Shown: in pieces, positions 10,549 to 23,916 of the stretch
How positions within the stretch are numbered: the stretch's first letter is position 1
How the letters are laid out: each line of letters begins with the position of its first letter
DNA from: Microbotryum silenes-acaulis
Lineage: Eukaryota; Basidiomycota; Microbotryomycetes; Microbotryales; Microbotryaceae
NCBI GenBank assembly: GCA_003665825.1
Contig: QPFY01000026.1
Coordinates: 1-64,000, forward strand
DNA: 64,000 bases
Direction of reading: 5' to 3'
Notes under the pieces: generated by a model
What the model saw: the letters and a program-made list of their open reading frames with translations, nothing else
What the model was told of the DNA's origin: nothing
The model's database searches: none
Made by a program: the position numbers and the translations under genes

Positions 10549-12676
10549 CCCCCCCCCACGCGAACGCGAGGTAGACTTGAGCCGTGGGTGCCGCGTCCGG
10601 AGGCCTAGAGCATAGCAATGTATACCAAAAATCTTGGGACCCAGCGCTTTGGTGAATAGGTCCGCAACCATGTCCGCTGTGCCAACGTGTGAGAGGGAGA
10701 TATCGCCTCGGTTGACCATGTCGCGGACAAAATGCTCGCGGAGGCGTATGTGTCGAGTGCCGGAGGTGCGAACGGGGTCGTGAGCGACGGCGGCCGCGGC
10801 CTCGTTGTCGGTGAAGATGTGAGCTGCATCGATCGGGCGAACGTGGAGCTCGGAGAGGAGTTGCGTAAGGTAAATCGCTTCCTTACCAGCGTGCGACAAG
10901 GCGAGGTATTCGGCATCAGTGGTGGAATCCGCCACCCGAGTCTGACGTTTCGATGACCAAGAGACGGCAGAGCCAGCCAAGTAAAAAACGAAGCCCATTG
11001 TGGAGATGGACGTGTCGACGCAGGCACCCCAGTTCGCATCGGAATAACCGACCACACCCGTAACTTTGGCTGGACCGCGGGCGTAGAGTAGCTCATCGCG
11101 GTACGTGGCACGAAGGTAGCGAAGGACGTGTTTGACGGCAATCCAATGACGACGGCCAGGGTTGTTGGCGAACCGGGACAAGTACGAGACGGCGAAGGCA
11201 ATGTCGGGTCGAGTGCCAAGGGAAATGTACAGGAGGGAGCCGATGGCTTGGAGGTACCACGATCGAATGCGCTCCGTTCCCTGACCCGGAACTGCTGTGA
11301 GCGAGAGGCCGGGCGTCATTGGCACTGTAGCGCCGCGTGTCGTGGTGTCGAAGTGAAACCGGGCGAGCACGTCCATGATGTAGCGTTCCTGGGATAGGGC
11401 AATGGAGCCGTCGTCCAGGCGGCGGATTTGGATGCCGAGGATGTATTCCGCGGGGCCGAGCCTTTTGACGCCGTATCGCTGTTCAAGGCCGGAGATGACG
11501 CGTTCGATCTCATCGAGGGCGGGGCTGACAATGAGGAGATCGTCGACATACAAGGCGATATAATGGGGCCGTTGCTGATCATCAATGTGAGAGTAAATGC
11601 AGTGATCAGTGCCCGTTGCCTTGTACCCGAGACTCCTGAGTGATGTGTCAATGTGGCGATTCCAGATGCGACCGGCCTGCTTGAGACCGTAGATTGAGCG
11701 CCGCAGGCGGAGAACCTTATCGCTCGGGAAGTCGAAACCTCGTGGCGTTGTCATCCAGATATCGTGATCGAGCTCGCCGTGGAGGTAAGCCTTGTCGATG
11801 TCGGCCTGATGAACGTGGTAACCGTTGGCAGCGGCGAGGGCAAGGAGGCAGCGAATGGAGGAGAAACGGGCAACGGGTGCGAAAGTCTCCGAGAAATCGA
11901 TGCCGTCGCGTTGGCGGTTACCTTGCGCTACAAGGCGTGCCTTCCGCCCTGTGACGTCACCGCGTGCATCGCGCTTGGTCTTCCAGACGAATTTGGAGGT
12001 GACGATAGTGGCGCCCGGCGGTACGGAGGATCGAGGCTCGATGGTGAACACCTTGAAGTCGTCGCGCATGGCGGTGAACTCGGCGGCGGCAGCCTGAGCC
12101 CAGATGTCGTGCTCGTCGCTGGACATTGCTTCACGCCAGGTCTGAGGGTCGCTAGTGATCGATTTGATGGGCTCGATGGCTTCGAGGGCGGGGTTGTCGT
12201 CTTCTGCGGCGATGAAGGCGCGGTGGTGGCGAGAGAGGAAATCGATCTCATCAGGGGAGTCGTCATCGGAGGGCTGTTCAGCGGGGGCCATGGCGGGTGC
12301 GGGCGTCACCAGGGTGTCGTCGTCGGATTGATGTACGTCCATCAGGTTGAGGCGAACCGCGGTGTTGGAGTTGAGGAGGTCAAGCGGGTCGTCCGAGTCA
12401 TCGAGGGACGGTCCCCCGGCCGAGGATGTGGCGGGCGACGAAAGCGGGGCAAGCGACGGGGACGGCGAGGGGCTGGTATCTGTAGAATTAAGTAAGGATC
12501 CGCCAGTGTACCCTGGGGCCACGTCAACGGCGCTCATGGCAGAATCATCAAGAGAGGATGAGACGTCCATGTGCGCCGACCTTACTAGTGGGGTCCTCGT
12601 CTTGACGGCGGGGGCGGGCGTGTCGTCGGGAATGACGAACTGGCGTTCGGTGTCGTCCGCATCGACGGGCGTGTTG
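10549..12676 (-). pseudogene. Copia-1 copy C: inverted reverse transcriptase-RNase H half
   Basis: Read on the minus strand it begins CAACACGCCCGTCG (encoding [13 protein letters not shown]), exactly where copy D stops. It continues through the acidic linker, reverse transcriptase ([10 protein letters not shown]) and RNase H to the polypurine run. It is the missing second half of copy D, inverted in place. The 5 bases CAACA occur at both broken ends. No internal stop was seen in this half. Confidence 0.92.
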
Positions 12677-12965
12677 TGTGAGGAATCCACTCTCCGCTCG
12701 GGTCAGGACTTAGGCGCGCGGAGCGAGCCGGGCGCATCGGCTCAGGACTTAGGCGCGCGGAGCGAGCCGGGCACATCGGCCCAGGACTTGGGCGCGCGGA
12801 GCGAGCCTGGGACTTAGGCGCGCGCAGCGAGCCTGGCACATTGGCTCAGCCCCGAGGCTCCCTGGCTGAGGACTTGGGGCGCGCGGCTCCCTTACTGTAT
12901 GTTGAAATGATATTCATCACTCTTGGCTATAACTACATCGCTGACGTAGTAGAGTTGATCGAATA
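12677..12965 (+). repeat. Copia-1 copy E 5' LTR, 289 bp
   Basis: It runs from TGTGAGGAATCC to GAATA with three 39-bp repeat units and the TATGTTGAAATGAT variant block. It differs in repeat number and in this block from the 3' LTR of the same copy (17537-17860). Confidence 0.93.
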
Positions 12966-12983
12966 GGTTATAAGCCCACGAGC
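12966..12983 (+). other. Copia-1 primer binding site (half-tRNA type)
   Basis: GGTTATAAGCCCACGAGC follows the LTR directly. Its complement reads as an anticodon arm (GUGGG stem, CUUAUAA loop) rather than a tRNA 3' end, as known for copia and Ty5, which prime from a cut initiator tRNA. The loop base at anticodon position 34 is U instead of the C of initiator Met. Confidence 0.65.
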
Positions 12984-13057
12984 TACCAGCCCCGCCGCTT
13001 GCATTTTCCCTCGAGCCCAGCCACTCGAGCCGCCCCAGCCCATCGCACCATCGCAGC

Positions 13058-16000
13058 ATGGACAGCTCCCCCGCCCCGCCCTCGCCTCCCAGGGACACCA
13101 GCTCCCCTGACCCTTCGATCAGCGTGCAAATCGCCACGCTACAGGCACAGCTTGCCGCTCTACAGGCCTCACCGCCCCCTGCCGCCGCCGCCGCCGCCAC
13201 CCCGCCCGTCACTGCCACGCAGGCAAACACCGCCACCGCATCAAAAGTCGTGTTCCCCAAGCACGCTCGTCTTGACGGGCCTAAGTCGTTTACGAACTGG
13301 TTACGTCAACTCCGTCTCGCGCTTCCAAATCAAGTCCGTGGTTACGTTCTTGACGGTGTCATCCCCCCGACATGGACGGCTGACCAGCTTGCCGCCCGTG
13401 ACGACGCCGCGCGGGAAATCATCGTTGGCTCGATCGACTCCGCCGACGTCTCAGCCACCCTCGACACCATCCCCAGCGACGACCTGTCGGCACCACGCAT
13501 CTTCGCCGCACTCAAGGCTCGTTTCGCACCGGACGACGCCACTCGCACCCTCGAGTTGTTCGCCCGCCTTTGGGATTTCAGGAAGATGCCTGCCTCCGTC
13601 GAGGCGTACGACACCTGGCTCCGCGAATACATGTCGATCGCGCAGGAAATCCGCGACGCCAAAACCTCGCTCAACGACGTGCTCGCCACTCACGTGCTCG
13701 CCATGGTCCCACCTTGCCTCGACAGCTTCCGCCTCACATTCACGGACGAGCAGCGCAACCAACGCGACCTCCCGGAACTCACGACGCTGACGGATCGCAT
13801 TCGCATCCAGCTTCGCTCGGCGGGACTCTCGTCATCACACTCGGCCATGCTCGCCACCGCCTCCCCTTGTCCCGCCTGCCGCGCCCCCGGCCACCGCCTG
13901 CGCGACTGCACCTCACGGGCGAAACACCCGCCCGCCGGCCCCTGCCGCCGCTGCCACAAGAAAGGGCACTGGGCCCTCGACTGCAAGCACCGGGGCGAAC
14001 AAAAACACACCGGCGACGACAACCAGGACGACATGTCTCTCCCCGCCGCTCAACAGCCTAACGTCGGCTATTTCGCCTCCTGCCTGTTCGCTCGCCGGCA
14101 ACTCCCGACTGATGCCTTTGTAGTCGACTCGGGCGCCACGGCACACATGGTCGCCGATCGTTCTCTATTCACGGCTTATCGCCAGACGGCGCACACCAAG
14201 ATCGGCGGCATTGCCGGCGGTATCACGGCCATCGGCATGGGGGACGTAGCGTTCGTTGCCAAGACCGGACATCCGATCACGCTGCGTGGCGTTCTGCACA
14301 CGCCGGGCCTCCACGTCAACCTCCTCTCCGTCTCTCGCCTCTGCGACACTGACCGCGTTCGACTCGCCTTCACCAGCGACGGCATCGACATCGCCAAGGA
14401 CGGCCAGGCCATTGCTCACGGTACCAGGGTTAACGACGGTCTCTACCTTTTGGACGCGGACCACACCAAGTGTCAGCAGCTTGCCTTTCTCTCGCGTTCT
14501 GAGTCGACCGTGCCCCTGCTTACCCTTCACCGCTGCCTCGGCCATCTTGCCCCATCCTCTATACAGAAGATGATCGCCGCAGGTTTGCTGGACGGGTTTG
14601 GGGCCGGGTACAGTGACAAAGACGTAGAGGAGTTTGTTTGCAATGCTTGCCTTGGTTCCAAAGGCCACCGTCTTCCTTTTCCCGACTCTGAGTCGCATTC
14701 CCCCGAAAGACTCGGCCTCGTGCACAGCGATGTCCTTTCGTTCCCCACTCCGTCCTTGACCGGGAAGCGCTACCTTGTCACATTTCTTGACGACCACTCT
14801 CGCAAACTCTGGGCATACGCGATCGATCACAAAAGCGACGTCTTCCCGACCTTCCAGACTTGGCTCGCCGAAGTGGAGTTAGAGACGAACGAGCGTTTAA
14901 AAACCCTTCGCACCGACAACGGCGGGGAGTACCAATCGAACGCATTCACGGAGTTCTGCAAGTCCAGGGGTATTCGTCGTCAATATTCTATCCCCTACAC
15001 ACCTCAGCAAAACGGTCGTGCCGAACGTGTCAATCTCTCCATCGTCGAGGGCGTCCTTGCCCTCCTTGCTGACTCCCATCTGCCGGCCACCTTTTGGGAT
15101 GAAGCGGCTGCATACTTCGTTTATTGCAAAAACAGGTGCTCACACTCAGCTTTGGCCAAACAGACTCCAGAATCCGTTTGGAACGGCCAACGCACCACCG
15201 CCACCGCCCTCCACCCGTTCGGCTGCGCGGCCTGGCTCACGGTCGCGCCGAACCTTCGCAGCAAGCTCGACCCCAAGGCCGCGCGCGTGATCTTCACCGG
15301 TTACGACCTCGCCTCCAAGGCTTTCCGTTTCTTCGACCATTCTACCAACAAGGTTGTGATTGGCCGAAATGCCACCTTCCTCGACGACGACTTCCCCGGT
15401 CTACCAATCAACACGCCCGTCGATGCGGACGACACCGAACGCCAGTTCGTCATTCCCGCCGACACGCCCGCCCCAGCCGTCAAGACGAGGACCCCACTAG
15501 TAAGGTCGGCGCACATGGACGTCTCATCCTCTCTTGATGATTCTGCCATGAGCGCCGTTGACGTGGCCCCAGGGTACACTGGCGGATCCTTACTTAATTC
15601 TACAGATACCAGCCCCTCGCCGTCCCCGTCGCTTGCCCCGCTTTCGTCGCCCGCCACATCCTCGGCCGGGGGACCGTCCCTCGATGACTCGGACGACCCG
15701 CTTGACCTCCTCAACTCCAACACCGCGGTTCGCCTCAACCTGATGGACGTACATCAATCCGACGACGACACCCTGGTGACGCCCGCACCCGCCATGGCCC
15801 CCGCTGAACAGCCCTCCGATGACGACTCCCCTGATGAGATCGATTTCCTCTCTCGCCACCACCGCGCCTTCATCGCCGCAGAAGACGACAACCCCGCCCT
15901 CGAAGCCATCGAGCCCATCAAATCGATCACTAGCGACCCTCAGACCTGGCGTGAAGCAATGTCCAGCGACGAGCACGACATCTGGGCTCAGGCTGCCGCC

Positions 16001-17716
16001 GCCGAGTTCACCGCCATGCGCGACGACTTCAAGGTGTTCACCATCGAGCCTCGATCCTCCGTACCGCCGGGCGCCACTATCGTCACCTCCAAATTCGTCT
16101 GGAAGACCAAGCGCGATGCACGCGGTGACGTCACAGGGCGGAAGGCACGCCTTGTAGCGCAAGGTAACCGCCAACGCGACGGCATCGATTTCTCGGAGAC
16201 TTTCGCACCCGTTGCCCGTTTCTCCTCCATTCGCTGCCTCCTTGCCCTCGCCGCTGCCAACGGTTACCACGTTCATCAGGCCGACATCGACAAGGCTTAC
16301 CTCCACGGCGAGCTCGATCACGATATCTGGATGACAACGCCACGAGGTTTCGACTTCCCGAGCGATAAGGTTCTCCGCCTGCGGCGCTCAATCTACGGTC
16401 TCAAGCAGGCCGGTCGCATCTGGAATCGCCACATTGACACATCACTCAGGAGTCTCGGGTACAAGGCAACGGGCACTGATCACTGCATTTACTCTCACAT
16501 TGATGATCAGCAACGGCCCCATTATATCGCCTTGTATGTCGACGATCTCCTCATTGTCAGCCCCGCCCTCGATGAGATCGAACGCGTCATCTCCGGCCTT
16601 GAACAGCGATACGGCGTCAAAAGGCTCGGCCCCGCGGAATACATCCTCGGCATCCAAATCCGCCGCCTGGACGACGGCTCCATTGCCCTATCCCAGGAAC
16701 GCTACATCATGGACGTGCTCGCCCGGTTTCACTTCGACACCACGACACGCGGCGCTACAGTGCCAATGACGCCCGGCCTCTCGCTCACAGCAGTTCCGGG
16801 TCAGGGAACGGAGCGCATTCGATCGTGGTACCTCCAAGCCATCGGCTCCCTCCTGTACATTTCCCTTGGCACTCGACCCGACATTGCCTTCGCCGTCTCG
16901 TACTTGTCCCGGTTCGCCAACAACCCTGGCCGTCGTCATTGGATTGCCGTCAAACACGTCCTTCGCTACCTTCGTGCCACGTACCGCGATGAGCTACTCT
17001 ACGCCCGCGGTCCAGCCAAAGTTACGGGTGTGGTCGGTTATTCCGATGCGAACTGGGGTGCCTGCGTCGACACGTCCATCTCCACAATGGGCTTCGTTTT
17101 TTACTTGGCTGGCTCTGCCGTCTCTTGGTCATCGAAACGTCAGACTCGGGTGGCGGATTCCACCACTGATGCCGAATACCTCGCCTTGTCGCACGCTGGT
17201 AAGGAAGCGATTTACCTTACGCAACTCCTCTCCGAGCTCCACGTTCGCCCGATCGATGCAGCTCACATCTTCACCGACAACGAGGCCGCGGCCGCCGTCG
17301 CTCACGACCCCGTTCGCACCTCCGGCACTCGACACATACGCCTCCGCGAGCATTTTGTCCGCGACATGGTCAACCGAGGCGATATCTCCCTCTCACACGT
17401 TGGCACAGCGGACATGGTTGCGGACCTATTCACCAAAGCGCTGGGTCCCAAGATTTTTGGTATACATTGCTATGCTCTAGGCCTCCGGACGCGGCACCCA
17501 CGGCTCAAGTCTACCTCGCGTTCGCGTGGGGGGGGGTGTGAGGAATCCACTCTCCGCTCGGGTCAGGACTTAGGCGCGCGGAGCGAGCCGGGCGCATCGG
17601 CCCAGGACTTAGGCGCGCGGAGCGAGCCGGGCGCATCGGCCCAGGACTTAGGCGCGCGGAGCGAGCCGGGCACATCGGCCCAGGACTTGGGCGCGCGGAG
17701 CGAGCCTGGGACTTAG
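13058..17716 (+). CDS. Copia-1 copy E Gag-Pol polyprotein, intact, reads into the LTR
   Basis: The frame encodes 1552 residues. CCHC knuckles are at about 271-284 and 296-309, the protease Asp (VVDSGA) at about 357, and integrase catalytic residues at about D558, D620 and E656 with exact D-35-E spacing. The reverse transcriptase YVDD is at about 1160-1163, followed by RNase H. It is a standard Ty1/copia order in one frame. There is no stop at the end of RNase H: translation would pass through the polypurine Gly codons and add 13-residue repeats ([13 protein letters not shown]) encoded by the 39-bp LTR repeats. The leader between LTR and ATG is about 92 bp. Confidence 0.95.
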   Translation: MDSSPAPPSPPRDTSSPDPSISVQIATLQAQLAALQASPPPAAAAAATPPVTATQANTATASKVVFPKHARLDGPKSFTNWLRQLRLALPNQVRGYVLDGVIPPTWTADQLAARDDAAREIIVGSIDSADVSATLDTIPSDDLSAPRIFAALKARFAPDDATRTLELFARLWDFRKMPASVEAYDTWLREYMSIAQEIRDAKTSLNDVLATHVLAMVPPCLDSFRLTFTDEQRNQRDLPELTTLTDRIRIQLRSAGLSSSHSAMLATASPCPACRAPGHRLRDCTSRAKHPPAGPCRRCHKKGHWALDCKHRGEQKHTGDDNQDDMSLPAAQQPNVGYFASCLFARRQLPTDAFVVDSGATAHMVADRSLFTAYRQTAHTKIGGIAGGITAIGMGDVAFVAKTGHPITLRGVLHTPGLHVNLLSVSRLCDTDRVRLAFTSDGIDIAKDGQAIAHGTRVNDGLYLLDADHTKCQQLAFLSRSESTVPLLTLHRCLGHLAPSSIQKMIAAGLLDGFGAGYSDKDVEEFVCNACLGSKGHRLPFPDSESHSPERLGLVHSDVLSFPTPSLTGKRYLVTFLDDHSRKLWAYAIDHKSDVFPTFQTWLAEVELETNERLKTLRTDNGGEYQSNAFTEFCKSRGIRRQYSIPYTPQQNGRAERVNLSIVEGVLALLADSHLPATFWDEAAAYFVYCKNRCSHSALAKQTPESVWNGQRTTATALHPFGCAAWLTVAPNLRSKLDPKAARVIFTGYDLASKAFRFFDHSTNKVVIGRNATFLDDDFPGLPINTPVDADDTERQFVIPADTPAPAVKTRTPLVRSAHMDVSSSLDDSAMSAVDVAPGYTGGSLLNSTDTSPSPSPSLAPLSSPATSSAGGPSLDDSDDPLDLLNSNTAVRLNLMDVHQSDDDTLVTPAPAMAPAEQPSDDDSPDEIDFLSRHHRAFIAAEDDNPALEAIEPIKSITSDPQTWREAMSSDEHDIWAQAAAAEFTAMRDDFKVFTIEPRSSVPPGATIVTSKFVWKTKRDARGDVTGRKARLVAQGNRQRDGIDFSETFAPVARFSSIRCLLALAAANGYHVHQADIDKAYLHGELDHDIWMTTPRGFDFPSDKVLRLRRSIYGLKQAGRIWNRHIDTSLRSLGYKATGTDHCIYSHIDDQQRPHYIALYVDDLLIVSPALDEIERVISGLEQRYGVKRLGPAEYILGIQIRRLDDGSIALSQERYIMDVLARFHFDTTTRGATVPMTPGLSLTAVPGQGTERIRSWYLQAIGSLLYISLGTRPDIAFAVSYLSRFANNPGRRHWIAVKHVLRYLRATYRDELLYARGPAKVTGVVGYSDANWGACVDTSISTMGFVFYLAGSAVSWSSKRQTRVADSTTDAEYLALSHAGKEAIYLTQLLSELHVRPIDAAHIFTDNEAAAAVAHDPVRTSGTRHIRLREHFVRDMVNRGDISLSHVGTADMVADLFTKALGPKIFGIHCYALGLRTRHPRLKSTSRSRGGGCEESTLRSGQDLGARSEPGASAQDLGARSEPGASAQDLGARSEPGTSAQDLGARSEPGT

Positions 17717-17860
17717 GCGCGCGCAGCGAGCCTGGCACATTGGCTCAGCCCCGAGGCTCCCTGGCTGAGGACTTGGGGCGCGCGGCTCCCTTACTGTTAG
17801 CTTCCTATTCATCACTCTTGGCTATAACTACATCGCTGACGTAGTAGAGTTGATCGAATA
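17537..17860 (+). repeat. Copia-1 copy E 3' LTR, 324 bp
   Basis: TGTGAGG to GAATA, with four 39-bp repeats and the TTAGCTTCC block. It is 35 bp longer than the 5' LTR: one extra repeat (+39) and a shorter variable block (-4). Confidence 0.93.
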
Positions 17861-17964
17861 GGGTGGGCGTCGGACATGCCGAAACGAGCGAGGACGTCCT
17901 TGAGGTATTGCTCCTGACTGAGGGAGATGGAGCCGTCGGCAGAACGCCGAATCTGGATACCAAG
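17861..17964 (-). pseudogene. Fragment of another copia reverse transcriptase
   Basis: About 104 bp on the minus strand encode LGIQIRRSADGSISLSQEQY and a following KDVLARFGMSDAHP. This is the RT segment just after the YVDD region, from a family other than Copia-1. It is sandwiched between two Copia-1 LTR tails. Confidence 0.8.
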
Positions 17965-18032
17965 TATGTTGAAATGATATTCATCACTCTTGGCTATAAC
18001 TACATCGCTGACGTAGTAGAGTTGATCGAATA
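17965..18032 (+). repeat. Isolated Copia-1 LTR tail (about 68 bp)
   Basis: It begins GTATGTTGAAATGATATTC and ends TTGATCGAATA without the U3 part of an LTR. It is joined directly to the middle of a Copia-1 reverse transcriptase (copy F), so it is not a normal element end. Confidence 0.85.
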
Positions 18033-19303
18033 CATCAGGCCGACATCGACAAGGCTTACCTCCACGGCGAGCTCGATCACGATATCTGGATGACGACGCC
18101 ACGGGGTTTCGACTTCCCGAGCGATAAGGTTCTCCGCCTGCGGCGCTCAATCTACGGTCTCAAGCAGGCCGGTCGCATCTGGAATCGACACATTGACACA
18201 TCACTCAGGAGTCTCGGGTACAAGGCAACGGGCACTGATCACTGCATTTACTCTCACATTGATGATCAGCAACGGCCCCATTATATCGCCTTGTATGTCG
18301 ACGATCTCCTCATTGTCAGCCCCGCCCTCGACGAGATCGAACGCGTCATCTCCGGCCTTGAACAGCGATACAGCGTCAAACGACTCGGCCCCGCGGAATA
18401 CATCCTCGGCATCCAAATCCGCCGCCTGGACGACGGCTCCATTGCCCTATCCCAGGAACGCTACATCATGGACGTGCTCGCCCGGTTTCACTTCGACACC
18501 ACGACACGCGGCGCTACGGTACCAATGACGCCCGGCCTCTCGCTCACGGCAGTTCCGGGTCAGGGAACGGAGCGCATTCGATCGTGGTACCTACAAGCCA
18601 TTGGCTCACTCCTGTACATTTCCCTTGGCACTCGACCCGACATTGCTTTCGCCGTCTCGTACTTGTCCCGGTTTGCCAACAACCCTGGCCGCCGTCATTG
18701 GATTGCCGTCAAACACGTCCTTTGCTACCTTCGCGCCACGTACCGCGATGAGCTACTCTACGCCCGCGGTCCAGCCAAAGTTACGGGCGTGGTTGGTTAT
18801 TCCGATGCAAACTGGGGTGCCTGCGTCGACACGTCCATCTCCACAATGGGCTTCGTCTTTTACTTGGCTGGCTCCGCCGTCTCTTGGTCATCGAAGCGTC
18901 AGACTCGGGTGGCGGATTCCACCACTGATGCCGAATACCTCGCCTTGTCGCACGCTGGTAAGGAAGCGATTTACCTTACGCAACTCCTCTCCGAGCTCCA
19001 CGTTCGCCCGATCGATGCAGCTCACATCTTCACCGACAACGAGGCCGCGGCCGCCGTCGCTCACGACCCTGTTCGCACCTCCGGCACTCGACACATACGC
19101 CTCCGCGAGCATTTTGTCCGCGACATGGTCAACCGAGGCGATATCTCCCTCTCACACGTTGGCACAGCGGACATGGTTGCGGACCTATTCACCAAAGCGC
19201 TGGGTCCCAAGATTTTTGGTATACATTGCTATGCTCTAGGCCTCCGGACGCGGCACCCACGGCTCAAGTCTACCTCGCGTTCGCGTGGGGGGGGGGGGGG
19301 GGG
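18033..19303 (+). pseudogene. Copia-1 copy F: reverse transcriptase-RNase H fragment
   Basis: The sequence starts in the RT domain ([14 protein letters not shown]), includes MTTPRGFDF and [10 protein letters not shown], and ends after RNase H with a long G-run (about 17 G) before the LTR. The frame is open, but everything upstream of RT is missing. One change from the other copies is VLCYLRA for VLRYLRA. Confidence 0.92.
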
Positions 19304-19463
19304 TGTGAGGAATCCACTCTCCGCTCGGGTCAGGACTTAGGCGCGCGGAGCGAGCCGGGCGCATCGGCTGAGGACTTGGGCCGCGCGGATCCCTTACTGT
19401 TAGATTCCTATTCATCACTCTTGGCTATAACTACATTGCTGACGTAGTAGAGTTGATCGAATA
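19304..19463 (+). repeat. Copia-1 copy F 3' LTR, 160 bp
   Basis: A short LTR with only one 39-bp repeat unit, ending GAATA at 19463. It is followed at once by a different copia family, without a recognisable target duplication. Confidence 0.9.
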
Positions 19464-19946
19464 CATGGTGCCGACCCTGTGACCCGCCGCAGCGTCTCGG
19501 GTTACGTCTTCACGTGCGCTGGCGGGGCAATCTCCTGGATCGCCAAACGTCAGACTCTTGTCACTCTGTCGAGCACCGAGGCCGAATATGTGGCCATGTC
19601 GTACGCCGCTCGTGAGGGGATCTGGTTGCGTCGGCTGCTGGCCGATCTTGGTTTTGAGCAGACATTGCCGACTCGTCTGAGGGGTGACAACCAATCGGCG
19701 ATCACTCTGGCCAAACACCCGGCTTTCCATGCTCGCACCAAACACATCGGGATCCATTTCCACTTCATCCGAGATCACATTGCGGAGGGCACAATTGAGA
19801 TGGTCTGGGTTCCCACCGGCACAATGGCTGCGGACGTTCTTACTAAAGGGCTCGGGACTCAGAAGCACTATCAGTTTGTACACGCGATGGGGCTTATCGA
19901 TTCATCGCGTGAAGGGGCAAGTTGGTGTGTTGGGAATGAGGGTTAG
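19464..19946 (+). pseudogene. Copia-5 RNase H 3' end
   Basis: The frame opens in the RNase H domain of another copia family: RRSVSGYVFTCAGGAISW, then SSTEAEYVAMSYAAREGIWL, and the end motif ADVLTKGLGTQKHYQFVHAM. The arrangement (TKxxTLSSTEAEY, LRGDNQSA) is typical of copia RNase H. Everything upstream is absent. The stop lies at the start of the 3' LTR. Confidence 0.88.
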
Positions 19947-20304
19947 GAATGGCGCGTTCATTGGTAATCTGTTTAGAAGCGCTCGTCTGTTTAGTGAAGC
20001 CTGGCGATGCGCACCAACCGTTGTCTTCTCTCCACGGTTGGATTACACGCTCGTCAGGTACGCATGTTTAGCTTCACAGCCACTTTCGTTGCAATTAACT
20101 GACGGTTGGATTACACGCTCGTCAGTCTCTTATTGAGGCCAGGGATTCTTGGGCTCAGTATTCATTAGAAAGTGTCCAATTGGGTATTGCTTAGACGTTG
20201 GTAGGCTCCGCGCGCAGAAGCGGCTTAGTTTCTCCCCATCCGCTTCTCAATGTGCTTTCGCTGATCAGGGAGTCGATTTCCTCAACGTCTCTAAGAACAC
20301 TACA
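19928..20304 (+). repeat. Copia-5 3' LTR, about 377 bp
   Basis: It starts TGTTGGGAATGAGG after the RNase H end and ends at ACTACA where Copia-1 sequence begins. It contains a direct repeat ACGGTTGGATTACACGCTCG at about 20034 and 20102. The spacer starts GTACGC and contains AACTGACG. Ends are inferred from TG...CA. Confidence 0.65.
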
Positions 20305-20497
20305 GAGATGACGCGTTCGATCTCATCGAGGGCGGGGCTGACAATGAGGAGATCGTCAACATACAAGGCGATATAATGAGGCCGTTGCTGATCATCAATG
20401 TGAGAGTAAATGCAGTGATCAGTGCCCGTTGTTTTGTACCCGAGACTCCTGAGTGATGTGTCAATGTGGCGATTCCAGATGCGACCGGCCTGCTTGA
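20305..20497 (-). pseudogene. Copia-1 reverse transcriptase fragment
   Basis: The minus strand encodes [20 protein letters not shown] through [19 protein letters not shown], about 64 codons of the Copia-1 RT palm. It lies between the Copia-5 LTR and a Copia-3-type LTR. Confidence 0.88.
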
Positions 20498-20725
20498 TGT
20501 TAAATTCCATACACTCTTGCTTAGATCAATCTCCAATCCGCACCGCGCCTAGCTAGCCGCGCCGCTTGGACTTCTCTTTGGACTTAGAGATATTTCGCAC
20601 ACTCGCACTGCGCGCCTCTTTAGTCTTCCCCCTAACGCTCCAAACTACTTCCTTACAACCTGTACTCTGTCTCGTGTACTTACTGGTTGCCGATCCAGTC
20701 CCCTCTCGAGACATACGGTTTAACA
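20498..20725 (+). repeat. Solo Copia-3-type LTR, 228 bp, diverged
   Basis: TGTTAAATTCCATACACTC to GGTTTAACA. It is clearly homologous to the 229-bp LTR of the intact Copia-3 element but has many substitutions. Flanks (CTTGA and TATCC) do not match, so it is an old or recombined copy. Confidence 0.88.
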
Positions 20726-23655
<2,930 letters not shown>

Positions 23656-23884
23656 TGTTGAATTCCATACACTCTTGCTTAGGTCGATCTCAAACCCGCG
23701 CCCAGCCTAGCCAGCCGCGCGCCGCTCGGACCCCTTTTGGACTTAGAGATATTTCGCGCACTCGCACTGCGCGCCTCTTATAGTCTTTCCCTTAACGCTC
23801 CAATATACTTCCCGCAACTCGTATTGTGTCTCGTGTACTTACTGGTTGCCGATCCAGTCCCCTCTCGAGACATACGACTTAACA
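23656..23884 (+). repeat. Copia-3 5' LTR, 229 bp
   Basis: Starts TGTT and ends AACA, a 4-bp inverted terminal repeat. It is identical to the 3' LTR. Confidence 0.95.
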
Positions 23885-23900
23885 GGTTATGAGCCCGAGC
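23885..23900 (+). other. Copia-3 primer binding site
   Basis: GGTTATGAGCCCGAGC. The first 12 bases are the exact complement of GGGCTCATAACC, the anticodon-loop region of fungal initiator Met tRNA. This points to priming by a half-tRNA as in Drosophila copia and yeast Ty5. Confidence 0.75.
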
Positions 23901-23916
23901 TAACAGCTGCTCCACG

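Larger units (their letters stand above)
12677..17860 (+). mobile_element. Copia-1 copy E, full-length LTR retrotransposon
   Basis: 5' LTR 12677-12965, primer site, Gag-Pol 13058-17716, polypurine G-run and 3' LTR 17537-17860. The flanks TGTTG and GGGTG do not match. The left flank TGTTG instead pairs with the CAACA at 10294-10298, so the 5' LTR belongs to the rearranged D/C structure. Confidence 0.93.

Noticed and set aside
17560..17700. CRISPR-like array in the Copia-1 LTR
   Set aside because: The units are contiguous 39-bp tandem repeats without unique spacers, in a eukaryotic LTR.
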